From positions 1-45,126 of the forward strand of contig CAYLND010000012.1 in assembly GCA_964384905.1 (NCBI GenBank): 45,126 nt of DNA, in the 5' to 3' direction. This DNA is from Gp22-AA3 sp964384905 (lineage in GTDB: Bacteria > Acidobacteriota > Polarisedimenticolia > Gp22-AA2). The number at the start of each line of letters is the position of its first letter. Positions within the stretch are counted from its first letter, which is position 1. The position numbers and the translations under genes are program-made. Below, piece after piece: positions 1 through 9,099 of the stretch. The notes below the pieces were generated by a model. It was not told the origin of the DNA, did not search any database, and worked only from the letters and a program-made list of their open reading frames with translations.

Positions 1-1312
1 AGGTCCGGTGCGCGCCCGCGCCGAGGATCGAGGCCGAGAGAGCCGCGGCCGCGAGGGCGGCGGCCGCCACGCCCGGCGCCCCGAACGGACCGGCCGTGAT
101 CAGCGCCAGCAGGACCTGAACGAGCGACCCGCACAGGGCGGCGATCGATTCGATGCCCGGTCGTCCCATGCCGCGCAGGACCAGGCGGAGTGGAGAGAGC
201 AGGAATCCGATCGTCAGGGAGAGCGCCAGGAGGCGGGCCGCCGCCGCCGAGGCCGGAGGCACCTCCGCGCCGGTCCAGGCGCGCAGGATGGCCTCCGCGT
301 CCAGGAGGACCAGGGCCACGCACGGGACGGCCACGATCGCCACGTAGCGGGTCGCGCGGTCGACGAGCGCGCCCAGCTTCCGGTCCTCGCCGAGCGCCGC
401 GAGTCGACCCGCCATCGGCTGGATCACCGGCAGCGGGAGGGACGAGGCCTGCAGGACTCCGGCGATACGCGCGCCCAGGTCGTAGATCCCGGCAGCGGCC
501 AGCCCCGGGCCGAACGCCAGGGTCAGGCGGGGAACGTGCGCCGCCAGGATCTCCGCCGCCCGCACCGCCTGAATGCGCAGCCCGAACGACAGGAGGTCCC
601 TCCAGTCTTCGCGTCGGGCGTGAAACGGTCGCACGCGCAGGCCTGGAACCAGCCGGTGCGCGACAATGGCTTCCGCGAGCGACGCCGCCCCTCCCCAGAA
701 GAGCGAGTTCATCGCCATTCCCGAAACGCCCCAGCCCGCTCCGAGCGCCGCGGCGGCGCCGCATCCTTCCAAGGCCGACGCGACCGACCCGATCCGCCCG
801 AGAAGATCGAGACGCTGCGCGCCGGCCACGACGCCACGGTAGGCCGAGAGGATGGTGCGCAGCACCACCGTGGCGAGAGTGCAGGCGAACACGATCGGAA
901 CCTGCGACCGCAGCACCCCGCGCGGCGCCACCACGCCGAGAGCGCGCGGTCCCAGGATCAGAGCGCCCAGGGTCATCACCGCCCCCAGGGCGACGTGGAA
1001 GCCGAGACCCGCCCCGAGGGTGCGGTTCAGCCCTTCGGTGTCGGACAGGGCGATGGCCCGGGACGTGAAGCGCGCGTACGAGGCGCCGACGCCCAGATCG
1101 AGCAGGTTCGTGGTGTGCGCCAGCGACCAGGACGCCGACCAGAGCCCCAGGCCTTCCAGACCGCACGCCCGGACGACGAACGGCGTGAGGATCAGGCCGA
1201 CCAGGGCGGAGGTGGCCGATTCGATCCCGCCCCACGCTACGCCGCGGGCGGCCGCGCGCCGCTCCGCCGAGGCGGGGGGGCCGCCTGCCGTGGTGGACCC
1301 ACTGGGCGACAT
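1..1312 (-). CDS. Oligosaccharide flippase (Wzx/MATE-like), 3' end cut by window edge
   Basis: Reverse-strand reading from an ATG at 1312 stays open for 437 codons to the left edge, so the C-terminus is missing. The protein begins MSPSGSTTAGG and is dominated by hydrophobic helices separated by short Arg-rich loops, for example VGLILTPFVVRACGLEGLGLW near residues 38-58. An early G-glycine-rich helix followed by a GLEGLGLW-type loop is typical of polysaccharide transport (Wzx-like) proteins. Its expected role is flipping undecaprenyl-linked repeat units across the inner membrane. It starts 1 base after the stop of the O-antigen ligase-like gene and is the last visible gene of the exopolysaccharide operon. 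The family call rests on topology and neighbours, not on a catalytic motif. Confidence 0.8.
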   Translation of the reverse strand, partial: MSPSGSTTAGGPPASAERRAAARGVAWGGIESATSALVGLILTPFVVRACGLEGLGLWSASWSLAHTTNLLDLGVGASYARFTSRAIALSDTEGLNRTLGAGLGFHVALGAVMTLGALILGPRALGVVAPRGVLRSQVPIVFACTLATVVLRTILSAYRGVVAGAQRLDLLGRIGSVASALEGCGAAAALGAGWGVSGMAMNSLFWGGAASLAEAIVAHRLVPGLRVRPFHARREDWRDLLSFGLRIQAVRAAEILAAHVPRLTLAFGPGLAAAGIYDLGARIAGVLQASSLPLPVIQPMAGRLAALGEDRKLGALVDRATRYVAIVAVPCVALVLLDAEAILRAWTGAEVPPASAAAARLLALSLTIGFLLSPLRLVLRGMGRPGIESIAALCGSLVQVLLALITAGPFGAPGVAAAALAAAALSASILGAGAHRT

Positions 1313-1313
1313 G

Positions 1314-2702
1314 TCAGCCCTCCTGCGGCAGCGACCCGCAGGCCACCACCAGTCCGGTGAGGAGCCAGAACGGCTCCATGACGCGGATCAGCATGAAGGT
1401 GTTCGTTCCGACGGCGTGCGCCAGGAGACCGCCCAGCGCGGCGGTCATTCCGAGACCGAGCCCGCGGTGCAGAGGATCGGTCGAGCCCGCGTAAGCCTGG
1501 TAGAACACGCGCCCGGTCGTTCCGATCAGCATGACGAAGGCGGCGAACCCGAACGCGCCGATCTCCACGAGAATGCGGAAATATTGGGCGTCCAGGAAGC
1601 CGAAGCCGGTCACGCCCCAGCCCGTCAGCGGATGCTCGACGAAGCCCCGGACCGCGGATCCCCAGGACGACAGACGCGCCGACGAGGAGGGGTCGAGCTT
1701 CATGTGCCCGAGCTGGACCGATTGCGCGTCCCTCTCCTCGCCGTGAAAGGTGTACAGGAGTCTCTCCTCGAGATTCTGCGGGTGCGCGAAGAACAGCAGC
1801 GCCGCCGCCACGAACGTCGCGCCGACGAGCAGCCGGCGCCGGGGCGAGAGGGCCACGAGGACGGCCAGCGAGGCCGCCAGCGCGATCCAGGAGCTGCGCG
1901 ACAGGGTCGCCAGAAGCGGCGGCACGACGAAGGCGGCCAGAAGAGCGCAGCCGCGCTTCCAGCGCGGCCGGTTCGACGGCAGGGTCAGCGCCAGCGCGCA
2001 GGAGACGCTGAAGATCAGGACCAGGTACCCGCCGAGAGTGTTCGGCTCGCCTTCCGGTCCCTCGAAAGGAGCGGACGGCCTGATCCCCGAAGGGATCTGC
2101 CACCAGCCGTAGGCGCCGATCAGGAGCGCGGTCACCAGGATCGCGCCCAGGAGGCGGCGCACTTCCTGCTCGCTGCGGACATAGTTGACGGTCATGAAGA
2201 AGATGATGAAGTACTCGACGTACTTGGCCACGAAGCACAGGCCCTGCAGCGGGCGCACGCGGCCGGCCTCGATACCGATCAGGGTGGAGAAGAGGCAGCA
2301 GGCCGCGTAGGCGACGATCCAGGCGTTCAGCCGCGTGCGTCGGATCGCCCCCAGGTCCTTGTCGATCGCCATGCGGGCCATCCACCCGAACCCGACGAGC
2401 ATGAGGAGCAGGTCCTCGGTCCTCAGGACGAGCGAGCGGCTCCCTTCCAGCCCGCCGCCACCGAGTCCGATCACGGGGACCTCGGGAGACAGGAGCATCG
2501 AGAGGATCAGAATGATGAGACCCGCTTCGGCGCGCAGGATCGTCGCCAGGAAGAGGATGGCGGCCACCGTGGAGAGAAGGGGGATCGCCAGCGGCGCGCG
2601 GGTGATCCAGAACGACAGCAGCACCAAGGCGAGAAGGAGACCGCCGAGGAGCGCGGCCCGACGCACCGGAAGGGCACCCGCGGCGCCGGGCGCGACGTGC
2701 AC
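1314..2702 (-). CDS. O-antigen ligase/polymerase-like membrane protein (Wzy/WaaL superfamily)
   Basis: 462 residues with about 10-12 hydrophobic segments and one larger soluble loop near residues 300-365. The end of that loop, HPLTGWGVTGFGFLDAQY, matches the hP.GvG.g.f signature seen in the Wzy_C domain of O-antigen ligase-like proteins. Such proteins polymerise or transfer lipid-linked glycan repeats on the periplasmic side. A GTG start at 2702 lies 6 bases after the stop of the Wzc-like gene. The flippase starts 1 base past this gene's stop. With Wzc, SLBB export protein and flippase alongside, a Wzy-type polymerase role in exopolysaccharide synthesis is more likely than ligation to lipid A. 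The sequence alone does not separate the two. Confidence 0.85.
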   Translation of the reverse strand: MHVAPGAAGALPVRRAALLGGLLLALVLLSFWITRAPLAIPLLSTVAAILFLATILRAEAGLIILILSMLLSPEVPVIGLGGGGLEGSRSLVLRTEDLLLMLVGFGWMARMAIDKDLGAIRRTRLNAWIVAYAACCLFSTLIGIEAGRVRPLQGLCFVAKYVEYFIIFFMTVNYVRSEQEVRRLLGAILVTALLIGAYGWWQIPSGIRPSAPFEGPEGEPNTLGGYLVLIFSVSCALALTLPSNRPRWKRGCALLAAFVVPPLLATLSRSSWIALAASLAVLVALSPRRRLLVGATFVAAALLFFAHPQNLEERLLYTFHGEERDAQSVQLGHMKLDPSSSARLSSWGSAVRGFVEHPLTGWGVTGFGFLDAQYFRILVEIGAFGFAAFVMLIGTTGRVFYQAYAGSTDPLHRGLGLGMTAALGGLLAHAVGTNTFMLIRVMEPFWLLTGLVVACGSLPQEG

Positions 2703-2708
2703 GGGCGA

Positions 2709-4895
2709 CTACCGCTCGCCGCCGGCGGCTTTCGCCTCGGCGCGGGGTTCGGATGCCCGCGGCGGCGGCTGGGAGCCGTCCAGGGGCCGCTCCGCGTAAC
2801 GGTGGTAGATGTACTGCATCTCGGGCGTGTACGTGCTGACTTCGGCCTTGACGTCGTTCAGCACGATGCCGCGGATGGCGGCGTGCACGTTGTCGAGGTG
2901 GCTCTTGGCGCGCTTCAGGACCGCCCGGCCGATCCGCCCGAGCTGGTAGACGAGGATCACCCCGTCGACGCGGGTCGACAGGATCACGGCGTCGGTGACC
3001 GGCAGGATCGGAGGCGCATCGATCAGGATGACATCGAAGCGCGAGGCGACCTCCACGATGAAATCCGAGAACAGGGGAGAGGCCAGAAGCTCCGAGGGAT
3101 TCGGCGGCAGCGCGCCGGCGCTGAGAATGCACAGATTCTCCAGCCCCGCCGACGTGAGCATCGAGCGCATGTCGATACGTCCCAGGAACACCTCCGAGAA
3201 ACGGTGCAGGACGTCGTCGAGGCGGCTCATTCCGAGCACCACGTGCGTGAATCCGGGCTCTCTCGGCACGCCGAAAACGCGGTTCAGAGCCGGGCTGCGC
3301 AGATCGCAGTCCCATACCAGGGTCTTCATCCCCATCTGCGCCATCGCCACGCCGAGATTGGCGACGGTGGTCGACTTCCCCTCACTGGGAGAGGCCGAGG
3401 TGAACAGGAAGGTACGGCCCGCCTTGCCGATGCGCGAGAACTCGATGTTCGTGCGCAACGCGCGGTACGCCTCGGCCGACGGCGATTGGGGGGCGAACTG
3501 GGTGACCAGGACGCCGAGACCCTCGCGGCTCGGGTCGGAGGCGAGCGCCGGGTTGCGTTGCAGCATCTCCCGCCGGGTGGCATCCGGATCGATGTGCGGC
3601 ACCACGCCGATGACCGACAGGCCGAGGTACTGCTCCACGTCTTCGATGCTGCCGATCGACGTGTCGAGCGTCTCCGCCAGGAAGGCCGCGACCAGCCCCA
3701 CCAGAAGACCGACGATCAACCCGACGAGCGACCTCAGGATGCGCCCCGGCGTTCGTCTCTGGACCGCCGCGGTGGCCTCCTCGACCACCGTCAGCTCCTG
3801 CACCTTGTCGGCTTCTTTGATCAGCGCCTCCTGGTGCTTGCGCATCAGCATCTCGTACGCCTCGGCGTTGACCTGGACCTCGCGCTGCAGGCCGAGCAGC
3901 GTCTGTTCGGCGCGCGGGAAGCGCGCTAGTTTGGAGTCGAGGTCGCGCTTGCGCGCGCGCGCCAGGTCGAGCGCCGTATGCGCCTCGCGGCGCAGACGCT
4001 CGGTGAGCGTGTCGATCTGCCCCTTGATCGAGATTACCTCGGGCGCGTCCTCCTTCTGGAACGCCAGCAGCTGGCGCTTGCGGTCCTCGAGCTTGGCCAG
4101 CTCCTGCCGCAGGGCCGCGAGCCCCTCCTCGCTCAGGTCGACCAGGAGCAGCTCGGGGGACGATCCGGGATCGCCCGGGTGGTCCAGGAGATCGACGAGG
4201 TGCTGCAGGGAGGCCAGCCGCGCCTCGGTCTGTCCCGCCTCGTCCTGGAAGAACTGGATCTCCTTGGCGTCCGGCATGCTGGCGCCGACGTTGGCCTCCT
4301 TGAAGCGGGTGAGACGCTCTTCGGCGGCGCGCAGCCTCACTTCCACGTCCCCGACCTGGCGCTCCACAAACTCGCGCGCCTCGATCGCCTGGCGGTTGCG
4401 CTCGAAGGTGTGGCGGAGGATGTACTCCTGCATCACGGCGTTCACCACCTGGATCGCCTCCTCCGCCGTCGGGCAGGCGCTCCGGATCTCGATCAGGCTG
4501 GTGTTGTCGATCGGCTTCGCGCTGTAGGTCGTCAGCATCGCGTCCAGCGCCGACGACAGCGCGCGGTCGGCCAGGACGGCCTCGATGGTCGCGTCGGCCG
4601 GGATCCGGCCGAGACGCTGCGCCGCTTTCAGCGCCACCGGCTTGCTGGTGATGATCTGCGCCTGCGTCGCCAGATCGTCTCCCGGGCTCCAGGTGAAGGC
4701 CTCCAGGAACAGACCGGTCACGCTGTCCGTGCGACTCCACTTCACGCGCGCGCCCGCCTCGTACACCGGTCCGTTGCGCGGCGTCAGGACCAGGGTCAGG
4801 AGCCCCAGGGCCAGGCAGCTGCCCGCCACGATCTTCCAGCGCCGGCGCAGGATCCGGAGGTAGTCCTGAAGATTGAGATCGTACTGGGCGCTCAT
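2709..4895 (-). CDS. Wzc-like polysaccharide co-polymerase / bacterial tyrosine autokinase
   Basis: 728 residues in the single-chain Wzc arrangement. A Wzz-type N-terminus has a transmembrane helix at about 21-38, followed by a long periplasmic coiled-coil region and a second helix at about 385-405. The cytoplasmic BY-kinase domain follows: Walker A SASPSEGKSTT near 500-510, Walker A' TLVWDCDLRSP, and Walker B FDVILIDAPPI. The tail near residues 686-702 holds several Tyr residues (STYTPEMQYIYHRYAER), the usual autophosphorylation cluster, followed by a Pro/Ala/Glu-rich end. These proteins set chain length and gate export together with the SLBB protein, which ends 1 base before this ATG. All kinase motifs look intact. 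Confidence 0.93.
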   Translation of the reverse strand: MSAQYDLNLQDYLRILRRRWKIVAGSCLALGLLTLVLTPRNGPVYEAGARVKWSRTDSVTGLFLEAFTWSPGDDLATQAQIITSKPVALKAAQRLGRIPADATIEAVLADRALSSALDAMLTTYSAKPIDNTSLIEIRSACPTAEEAIQVVNAVMQEYILRHTFERNRQAIEAREFVERQVGDVEVRLRAAEERLTRFKEANVGASMPDAKEIQFFQDEAGQTEARLASLQHLVDLLDHPGDPGSSPELLLVDLSEEGLAALRQELAKLEDRKRQLLAFQKEDAPEVISIKGQIDTLTERLRREAHTALDLARARKRDLDSKLARFPRAEQTLLGLQREVQVNAEAYEMLMRKHQEALIKEADKVQELTVVEEATAAVQRRTPGRILRSLVGLIVGLLVGLVAAFLAETLDTSIGSIEDVEQYLGLSVIGVVPHIDPDATRREMLQRNPALASDPSREGLGVLVTQFAPQSPSAEAYRALRTNIEFSRIGKAGRTFLFTSASPSEGKSTTVANLGVAMAQMGMKTLVWDCDLRSPALNRVFGVPREPGFTHVVLGMSRLDDVLHRFSEVFLGRIDMRSMLTSAGLENLCILSAGALPPNPSELLASPLFSDFIVEVASRFDVILIDAPPILPVTDAVILSTRVDGVILVYQLGRIGRAVLKRAKSHLDNVHAAIRGIVLNDVKAEVSTYTPEMQYIYHRYAERPLDGSQPPPRASEPRAEAKAAGGER

Positions 4896-4896
4896 G

Positions 4897-6348
4897 TCAG
4901 TTCTTCCTGAAGTTGTCGATGATGTAGATCGACTCGATGATCCCGAGGGCGGGCTGGATGACCGACAGGACCTCCTGGAGCGTGGCGATGGCGCGCCGCG
5001 GCACGAAGACGATGTCGCCGGGCTGCAGGGGGATGTCGGCCTTGAGGTCGCCCTCCTTGAACAGCTCCTTGAAGTTGGCGATGTGAATCTCCGCCTTTCC
5101 GTCCGCGCCGCGCTTCAGGACGACGATTCCCTTGATGTAGCCCTTCGGGGTGAACCCGCCGGCGCGCGCGATCGCCTCGACCAGCCCGATCCGGTCGATG
5201 ATGTTGACGATCCCCGGCTGACCGACCTCGCCGAGGACAAACACCTTGCGGTTCCCCATCGACAGCGACGGGATGAAAATCAGATCGCCGTTCTGCAGCC
5301 AGGGGTCGTCCGACTCGTCGGCCTGGAAGACGGCGCGGAACAGGTTCAGCTCGCGCCGCTCAGCGTTCGGCCGGATCATCTGGATGCGCATCACGTCGGC
5401 GTCCTGGCCCGGGCCGCCGTGCGCCGACAGGAACCCCACCAGGCGCGTCGGGCCCTCCAGCGCCCAGGTGCCCGGCCCACTGTCGCTGCGCGCCGTCGTC
5501 TTGACTTCGCCCATCAGGCTGACGCGGTGGCCCGCGTACTTCGTGATCAGCAACTCGACGTAGGTCTCCTTGTAGATGGAGCTGAAGCGGCGCTCCAGGT
5601 CCTTCTTCAAATCGATCACGGTCCGGCCCGCGACCGGCAGGGAGCCGATCCCCATGACCGGGAGGAACGCCTCCCCGTCGCTCTGCACGGTCAGCTTCAG
5701 CTCGTCGATCTTCTGCCCGTTCCAGATCCTCAGGCTCAACACGTCCCCGGGGCCGAAGCGGTACCCGGCCTCGGGGGCGATCGTCTGCTCCTGCCGCGTC
5801 TCGCCGGCCGCGGCGTCCTGCGCCGCGACGATTCCGCAGGCGCACAGGAGCGCGGCGATCAGGACACCTGCGCCCCGCAGGAGCCGCCGCGCCCGCCGTG
5901 CGGCCAGGTGACGCCGGACGCGCGCATCCGGGGCGAACGCCGGATCCTCGATCGGAAGGCGCAACCCGTCCCGCACCACGGCCGTCACCCGTCCGAGGAG
6001 ACGCTCCCGCAGCACGCCCGTGTCGGCAGCCTCCTCGGCATCCCCCTGCAGGCGGTAGACGCGACGACTCCCCCCCAGATCGACCGCCACGAGCCGGTGC
6101 ACGACGAGGAGCTCCCGGTCGGTGCGCGCCAGGACGATCTGCCCGGGACGGGGCAGCCCGTGGAAGGGCGAGACCACGACGACGTCCCCCTCGACCAGAG
6201 CCGGGCGCATGCTCGCGCCCCGCACCGGAACCAGGGCCGAGTGACCCTCGGACAGGAGGGCGTCCAGGACGGGAGCCGCGTCGCGGACCAGCGGGCCGGG
6301 CTCCGGCTCGGGTCGAGGGGCGGGGCGCCCGACTCGGTGGGCGCTCAT
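4897..6348 (-). CDS. S24/S26 peptidase-like domain fused to a Wza-type SLBB polysaccharide export protein
   Basis: 483 residues in two parts. Residues about 35-135 resemble the signal peptidase/LexA fold: GASMRPALVEGD (Ser46), VVHRLVAV (His84) and GDAEEAADTG. This is the pattern of SipW/archaeal-type enzymes, which use His in place of Lys. A hydrophobic segment at about 158-177 with a lipobox-like LCAC (Cys171) follows. The remainder is the polysaccharide export domain (FGPGDVLSLRIW near 199-209) and SLBB-like repeats including VFVLGEVGQPGIV. The second part should form the outer-membrane or periplasmic exit for the glycan made by the neighbouring genes. No ATG lies immediately before the internal signal-like segment (nearest in-frame GTG codons about 50 residues upstream), so I read it as a genuine fusion. 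Start overlaps the upstream stop by 4 bases. Confidence 0.85.
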   Translation of the reverse strand: MSAHRVGRPAPRPEPEPGPLVRDAAPVLDALLSEGHSALVPVRGASMRPALVEGDVVVVSPFHGLPRPGQIVLARTDRELLVVHRLVAVDLGGSRRVYRLQGDAEEAADTGVLRERLLGRVTAVVRDGLRLPIEDPAFAPDARVRRHLAARRARRLLRGAGVLIAALLCACGIVAAQDAAAGETRQEQTIAPEAGYRFGPGDVLSLRIWNGQKIDELKLTVQSDGEAFLPVMGIGSLPVAGRTVIDLKKDLERRFSSIYKETYVELLITKYAGHRVSLMGEVKTTARSDSGPGTWALEGPTRLVGFLSAHGGPGQDADVMRIQMIRPNAERRELNLFRAVFQADESDDPWLQNGDLIFIPSLSMGNRKVFVLGEVGQPGIVNIIDRIGLVEAIARAGGFTPKGYIKGIVVLKRGADGKAEIHIANFKELFKEGDLKADIPLQPGDIVFVPRRAIATLQEVLSVIQPALGIIESIYIIDNFRKN

Positions 6349-8696
6349 ACCGCCACCCGGTCGGCCGGCATCGCGGCGCCGACCCTGTGCCGGATGTGCA
6401 GGAAAGGGGCCCGGGCGAGATCGATGACCCGGCGCTCTCCCTGCTCCTGTCCGCTGGCCGAGGCCGTGATCTCGACACGCGGTCGGAAATGATTGTCCTC
6501 GTTGAGCGACACGACACGCGCCAGATCCCCGCTGCTGAGCTCCACGAGAGAGCCGATCGGAAAGATCGGAAGCGCCTTCAGGAGGGCCCGGAACAGGGTC
6601 GGGCTGAAGCGCCGCCCGTGCTGCTCCATGACCAGCGAGGTGACGTCGTGCAGATCCGCCGGTCGATTCTCGCCGGAGCCGCGCAGGTGGAGGTCCACCA
6701 GCGACGCGAGGGCGACCACCTGGGCGCGGTGGTCGGCGCGCGCGCGCTCCTCGGGCGACGGCAGATCGAACTTGAGAAGCAGGTGAACCGACCGCACCGC
6801 GTCGGCGAGGGCGGCCGCCTCCGGGCCGAGCTTCTTCAAGAGAGGTCCTGCCTCGAGGCGGCGGCCCGTGGGGTCGATCGCCTCTTCCGAGGCGATCAGA
6901 GGGATCTCGGCGTCCGGATCCACGCCCGCCTCGACGAGACCGAGATCGCGGACCAGAGCCAGAAGCGACACCGACGCGTCGACGCTGTTGCCGAGCGCTG
7001 CCCAGATGCGCCCCGCGATCAGGGGGACGTTCACCGAATGGGTCGTCAACCGGAAGCCGTCGGCCGGCGCGAGCAGCTTTTCCAGAGGGACATCGGACGG
7101 ACCGTGGCCGGCGAGGGCGCGTGCGATCGTGCCCAAACGCTTCGGGTCCACGGTCGTGCCCCCGCGCGCGTCCCGCACGATGTGCGACAGCGCCTGCGTC
7201 TCCGCCAGGGCGGGGCCGGGTTGGGGCGCCGTGCCGAGGGGCCGCGCGCCGCCACGGCCCTGCGTGCCCGCCATCGCGACCGGCTCATGATCGGTGTCGA
7301 TCTCGGCGGCCGGCCCGGCCTCGGAAGAGGCGGCGGCCGCGCCGGCATGCACCATGATCTCCCTCAGGCTGCGCAGCGGGCGCTGCGCGCCCGGCAGGAT
7401 GAGCACATCGTCCGCGCAGGCCTGACCCTGAACCGCCTTGCGCCAGCCCTCCTCGCGCAGGCGGGGCAGCGCCCCGGAGCTGGCCTCGGGGTCCACGAAC
7501 TCCTGAACCCCCACGAGACCGGAGCAACCGCTGCCGGCGCACTCGTTGCATCCCCCGCCTCGCGCCAGCGCCAGCCCACCCCGGCGCTCGAACGTCTCCA
7601 GATCCCTGCGGTGAAACCCGAGGCGTTGCGCCTGGGCGGCCGGAAGCATCGACCAGCGCAGGCAGCCCCGACAGACCGTGCGAACGATCGCCTGGCCCAG
7701 GACAGCGACCGGGATGTCCGGGGCGGAGCCGGTCGCCAGGTCGCGCGCCACGCTCTCGGTCAGCGCCTGCGGGTCGGCGGCCGGAGCCCCCGCCAGGACC
7801 AGGCAGCCGCAGGCCGCGAGACGCGCAGCCAGCACCAGATCGGCGGCTCCTTCGAGATGCTCGACGAGGATGAATTCCGGAGCGGCGGCCAGGAGACTCT
7901 CCGGAAACGGCCAATCGGAGAGAGTTTCGGCGAGCCAGGGAAGATCCGGCCGGGCGCTTCGGGCGCGCGGGCCGATCCGGCCGCCGCGACGACTGCGCGA
8001 GGCCATCGTCAGCGCGATCAGGTCGAGAGTCGTGGTCCGCCCGGAGGCCGGTCCCCCCGACACCAGGAGCAGTCCGGCGCGGCGTTCGAGGGTCTCGAGC
8101 AGGAGCTCCAGGACCGCCGGAGCGAGCCCGATGTCCACCAGGGTGGACGGCGGGGGAGTCTCCACAACGCCGGCGATCCGGATTCTGTATTCATGCGGAC
8201 GGTCGGCCGGGCGGACCGCGAGCAGGACGCGACGGGCGCGGCCACCCGCGGTCTTCACGACCCCCCGCGGCGCGTGAGTGAAAACCGCCGCCAGGAATCC
8301 GAGGGCGTCCTTGGGAGCCACTGGAAACGGCTGCTCGTCGCCGGATGCGGTGACCAGGGAGGCCTTAAGACCGTCCCGCCCGGGCTGCAGGCTCAGCTCG
8401 GCGTGCTCGCGCCCCAGAAGGCGCGACAGCGCGGGGGAGAGCAGGTCCGGGCGCGTCACGACGCGCGGCCAGGCGCCGGCCTCGGGCGACGGCGTGATCT
8501 CCGTGGCCCGCACTTCCTCGTCGCTCACCGGTATGGCAACGACTCCGACCTGCGTGCCCCAGTAGCGTCGGGGGACGCGCAGGCTCTCGACGGCGCGTGG
8601 CGTCGCCACGAAGGCGACCTCCTGCCGATCGGCCAGCAGGACGGGGAGGGGGATCGACCCCTTAGCTCGCCCTTTGTCCGGTGCGTCGTCGGCCAT
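6345..8696 (-). CDS. Degenerate GspE/PilB-like ATPase fused to an HD-GYP-like domain
   Basis: 783 residues. Residues about 170-405 follow the type II secretion/type IV pilus ATPase layout. The P-loop is GGPASGRTT (214-222), with Arg220 where the catalytic Lys should be. A Walker-B-like PEFILVEH follows, and zinc-type cysteines lie at 342, 345, 383, 386 and 391 (CRGC, CNECAGSGC) ahead of GLVGVQEF. The usual TLHTND His box reads GAPAAD. The C-terminal half resembles HD-GYP proteins in its end (FPIGSLVELSSGDLARVV), but the HDIGK motif reads RDLGL and no HHE or GYP motif is visible. Both enzymatic centres therefore look lost, suggesting a scaffold or sensor. It starts inside the preceding receiver gene (35-base overlap) and overlaps the SLBB gene by 4 bases, so it belongs to the exopolysaccharide operon rather than to a pilus locus. 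Confidence 0.8.
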   Translation of the reverse strand: MADDAPDKGRAKGSIPLPVLLADRQEVAFVATPRAVESLRVPRRYWGTQVGVVAIPVSDEEVRATEITPSPEAGAWPRVVTRPDLLSPALSRLLGREHAELSLQPGRDGLKASLVTASGDEQPFPVAPKDALGFLAAVFTHAPRGVVKTAGGRARRVLLAVRPADRPHEYRIRIAGVVETPPPSTLVDIGLAPAVLELLLETLERRAGLLLVSGGPASGRTTTLDLIALTMASRSRRGGRIGPRARSARPDLPWLAETLSDWPFPESLLAAAPEFILVEHLEGAADLVLAARLAACGCLVLAGAPAADPQALTESVARDLATGSAPDIPVAVLGQAIVRTVCRGCLRWSMLPAAQAQRLGFHRRDLETFERRGGLALARGGGCNECAGSGCSGLVGVQEFVDPEASSGALPRLREEGWRKAVQGQACADDVLILPGAQRPLRSLREIMVHAGAAAASSEAGPAAEIDTDHEPVAMAGTQGRGGARPLGTAPQPGPALAETQALSHIVRDARGGTTVDPKRLGTIARALAGHGPSDVPLEKLLAPADGFRLTTHSVNVPLIAGRIWAALGNSVDASVSLLALVRDLGLVEAGVDPDAEIPLIASEEAIDPTGRRLEAGPLLKKLGPEAAALADAVRSVHLLLKFDLPSPEERARADHRAQVVALASLVDLHLRGSGENRPADLHDVTSLVMEQHGRRFSPTLFRALLKALPIFPIGSLVELSSGDLARVVSLNEDNHFRPRVEITASASGQEQGERRVIDLARAPFLHIRHRVGAAMPADRVAV

Positions 8697-9099
8697 GTCC
8701 GTGGATCCCCTCGTGGGCGCTGTCCCCCGACTCCGGCTCCAGCGTCACGATCTTCGCGAGCAACGTGCGCTCGAGATAGCGGAAGTCGAGAGGTTTCTGG
8801 ATGAAGTCATAGGCGCCCAGGTCCAGCGCCTGCAGGGCCATATCGTGATCCGCGTGCCCGCTGATCATGATGACGGCGGCCGATGGCAGCGCCTCCTTCA
8901 ACTTCTTCAGGGTCTCGATGCCGTTCATCCCGGGCATCGCGATGTCCAGAAGGACCACCTGCGGGCGAGCCGTCTTGATCATCTGGAGGGCCTCCCGGCC
9001 GTCCTCGGCCCCTGTGGCGGCGTAGCCGTGCTCGGACAGAAACTCGATCAGCACCTCACGGATGGCGATCTCGTCGTCCACGACCAGGATCTGGGTCAT
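8662..9099 (-). CDS. Single-domain response regulator (CheY-like receiver)
   Basis: 145 residues starting MTQILVVDDE. All receiver hallmarks are present: acidic pair Asp8/Asp9, phospho-acceptor Asp52 in VLLDIAMPGMNG, the switch Ser in IMISGHAD, and Lys in FIQKPLD. About 20 residues rich in His, Gly and Arg follow the fold, with no DNA-binding or enzymatic output domain. The ATG overlaps the stop of the HPr-kinase-like gene in an ATGA, which fixes the start. No sensor kinase gene lies in the window, so its phosphodonor is unknown. Its position suggests it relays a signal to the degenerate ATPase/HD-GYP fusion, whose start it overlaps. That link is inference from context. Confidence 0.93.
   Translation of the reverse strand: MTQILVVDDEIAIREVLIEFLSEHGYAATGAEDGREALQMIKTARPQVVLLDIAMPGMNGIETLKKLKEALPSAAVIMISGHADHDMALQALDLGAYDFIQKPLDFRYLERTLLAKIVTLEPESGDSAHEGIHGHGRRRTGQRAS

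Noticed and set aside
852..3929. Long plus-strand open frame of about 1000 codons
   Set aside because: Antisense to flippase, polymerase and Wzc-like genes; Arg/Pro/Asp-rich product without domains, a GC-rich shadow.
5898..8804. Long plus-strand frame opposite the export fusion and degenerate ATPase genes
   Set aside because: Low-complexity, no motif, while the minus strand shows coupled genes with recognisable domains.
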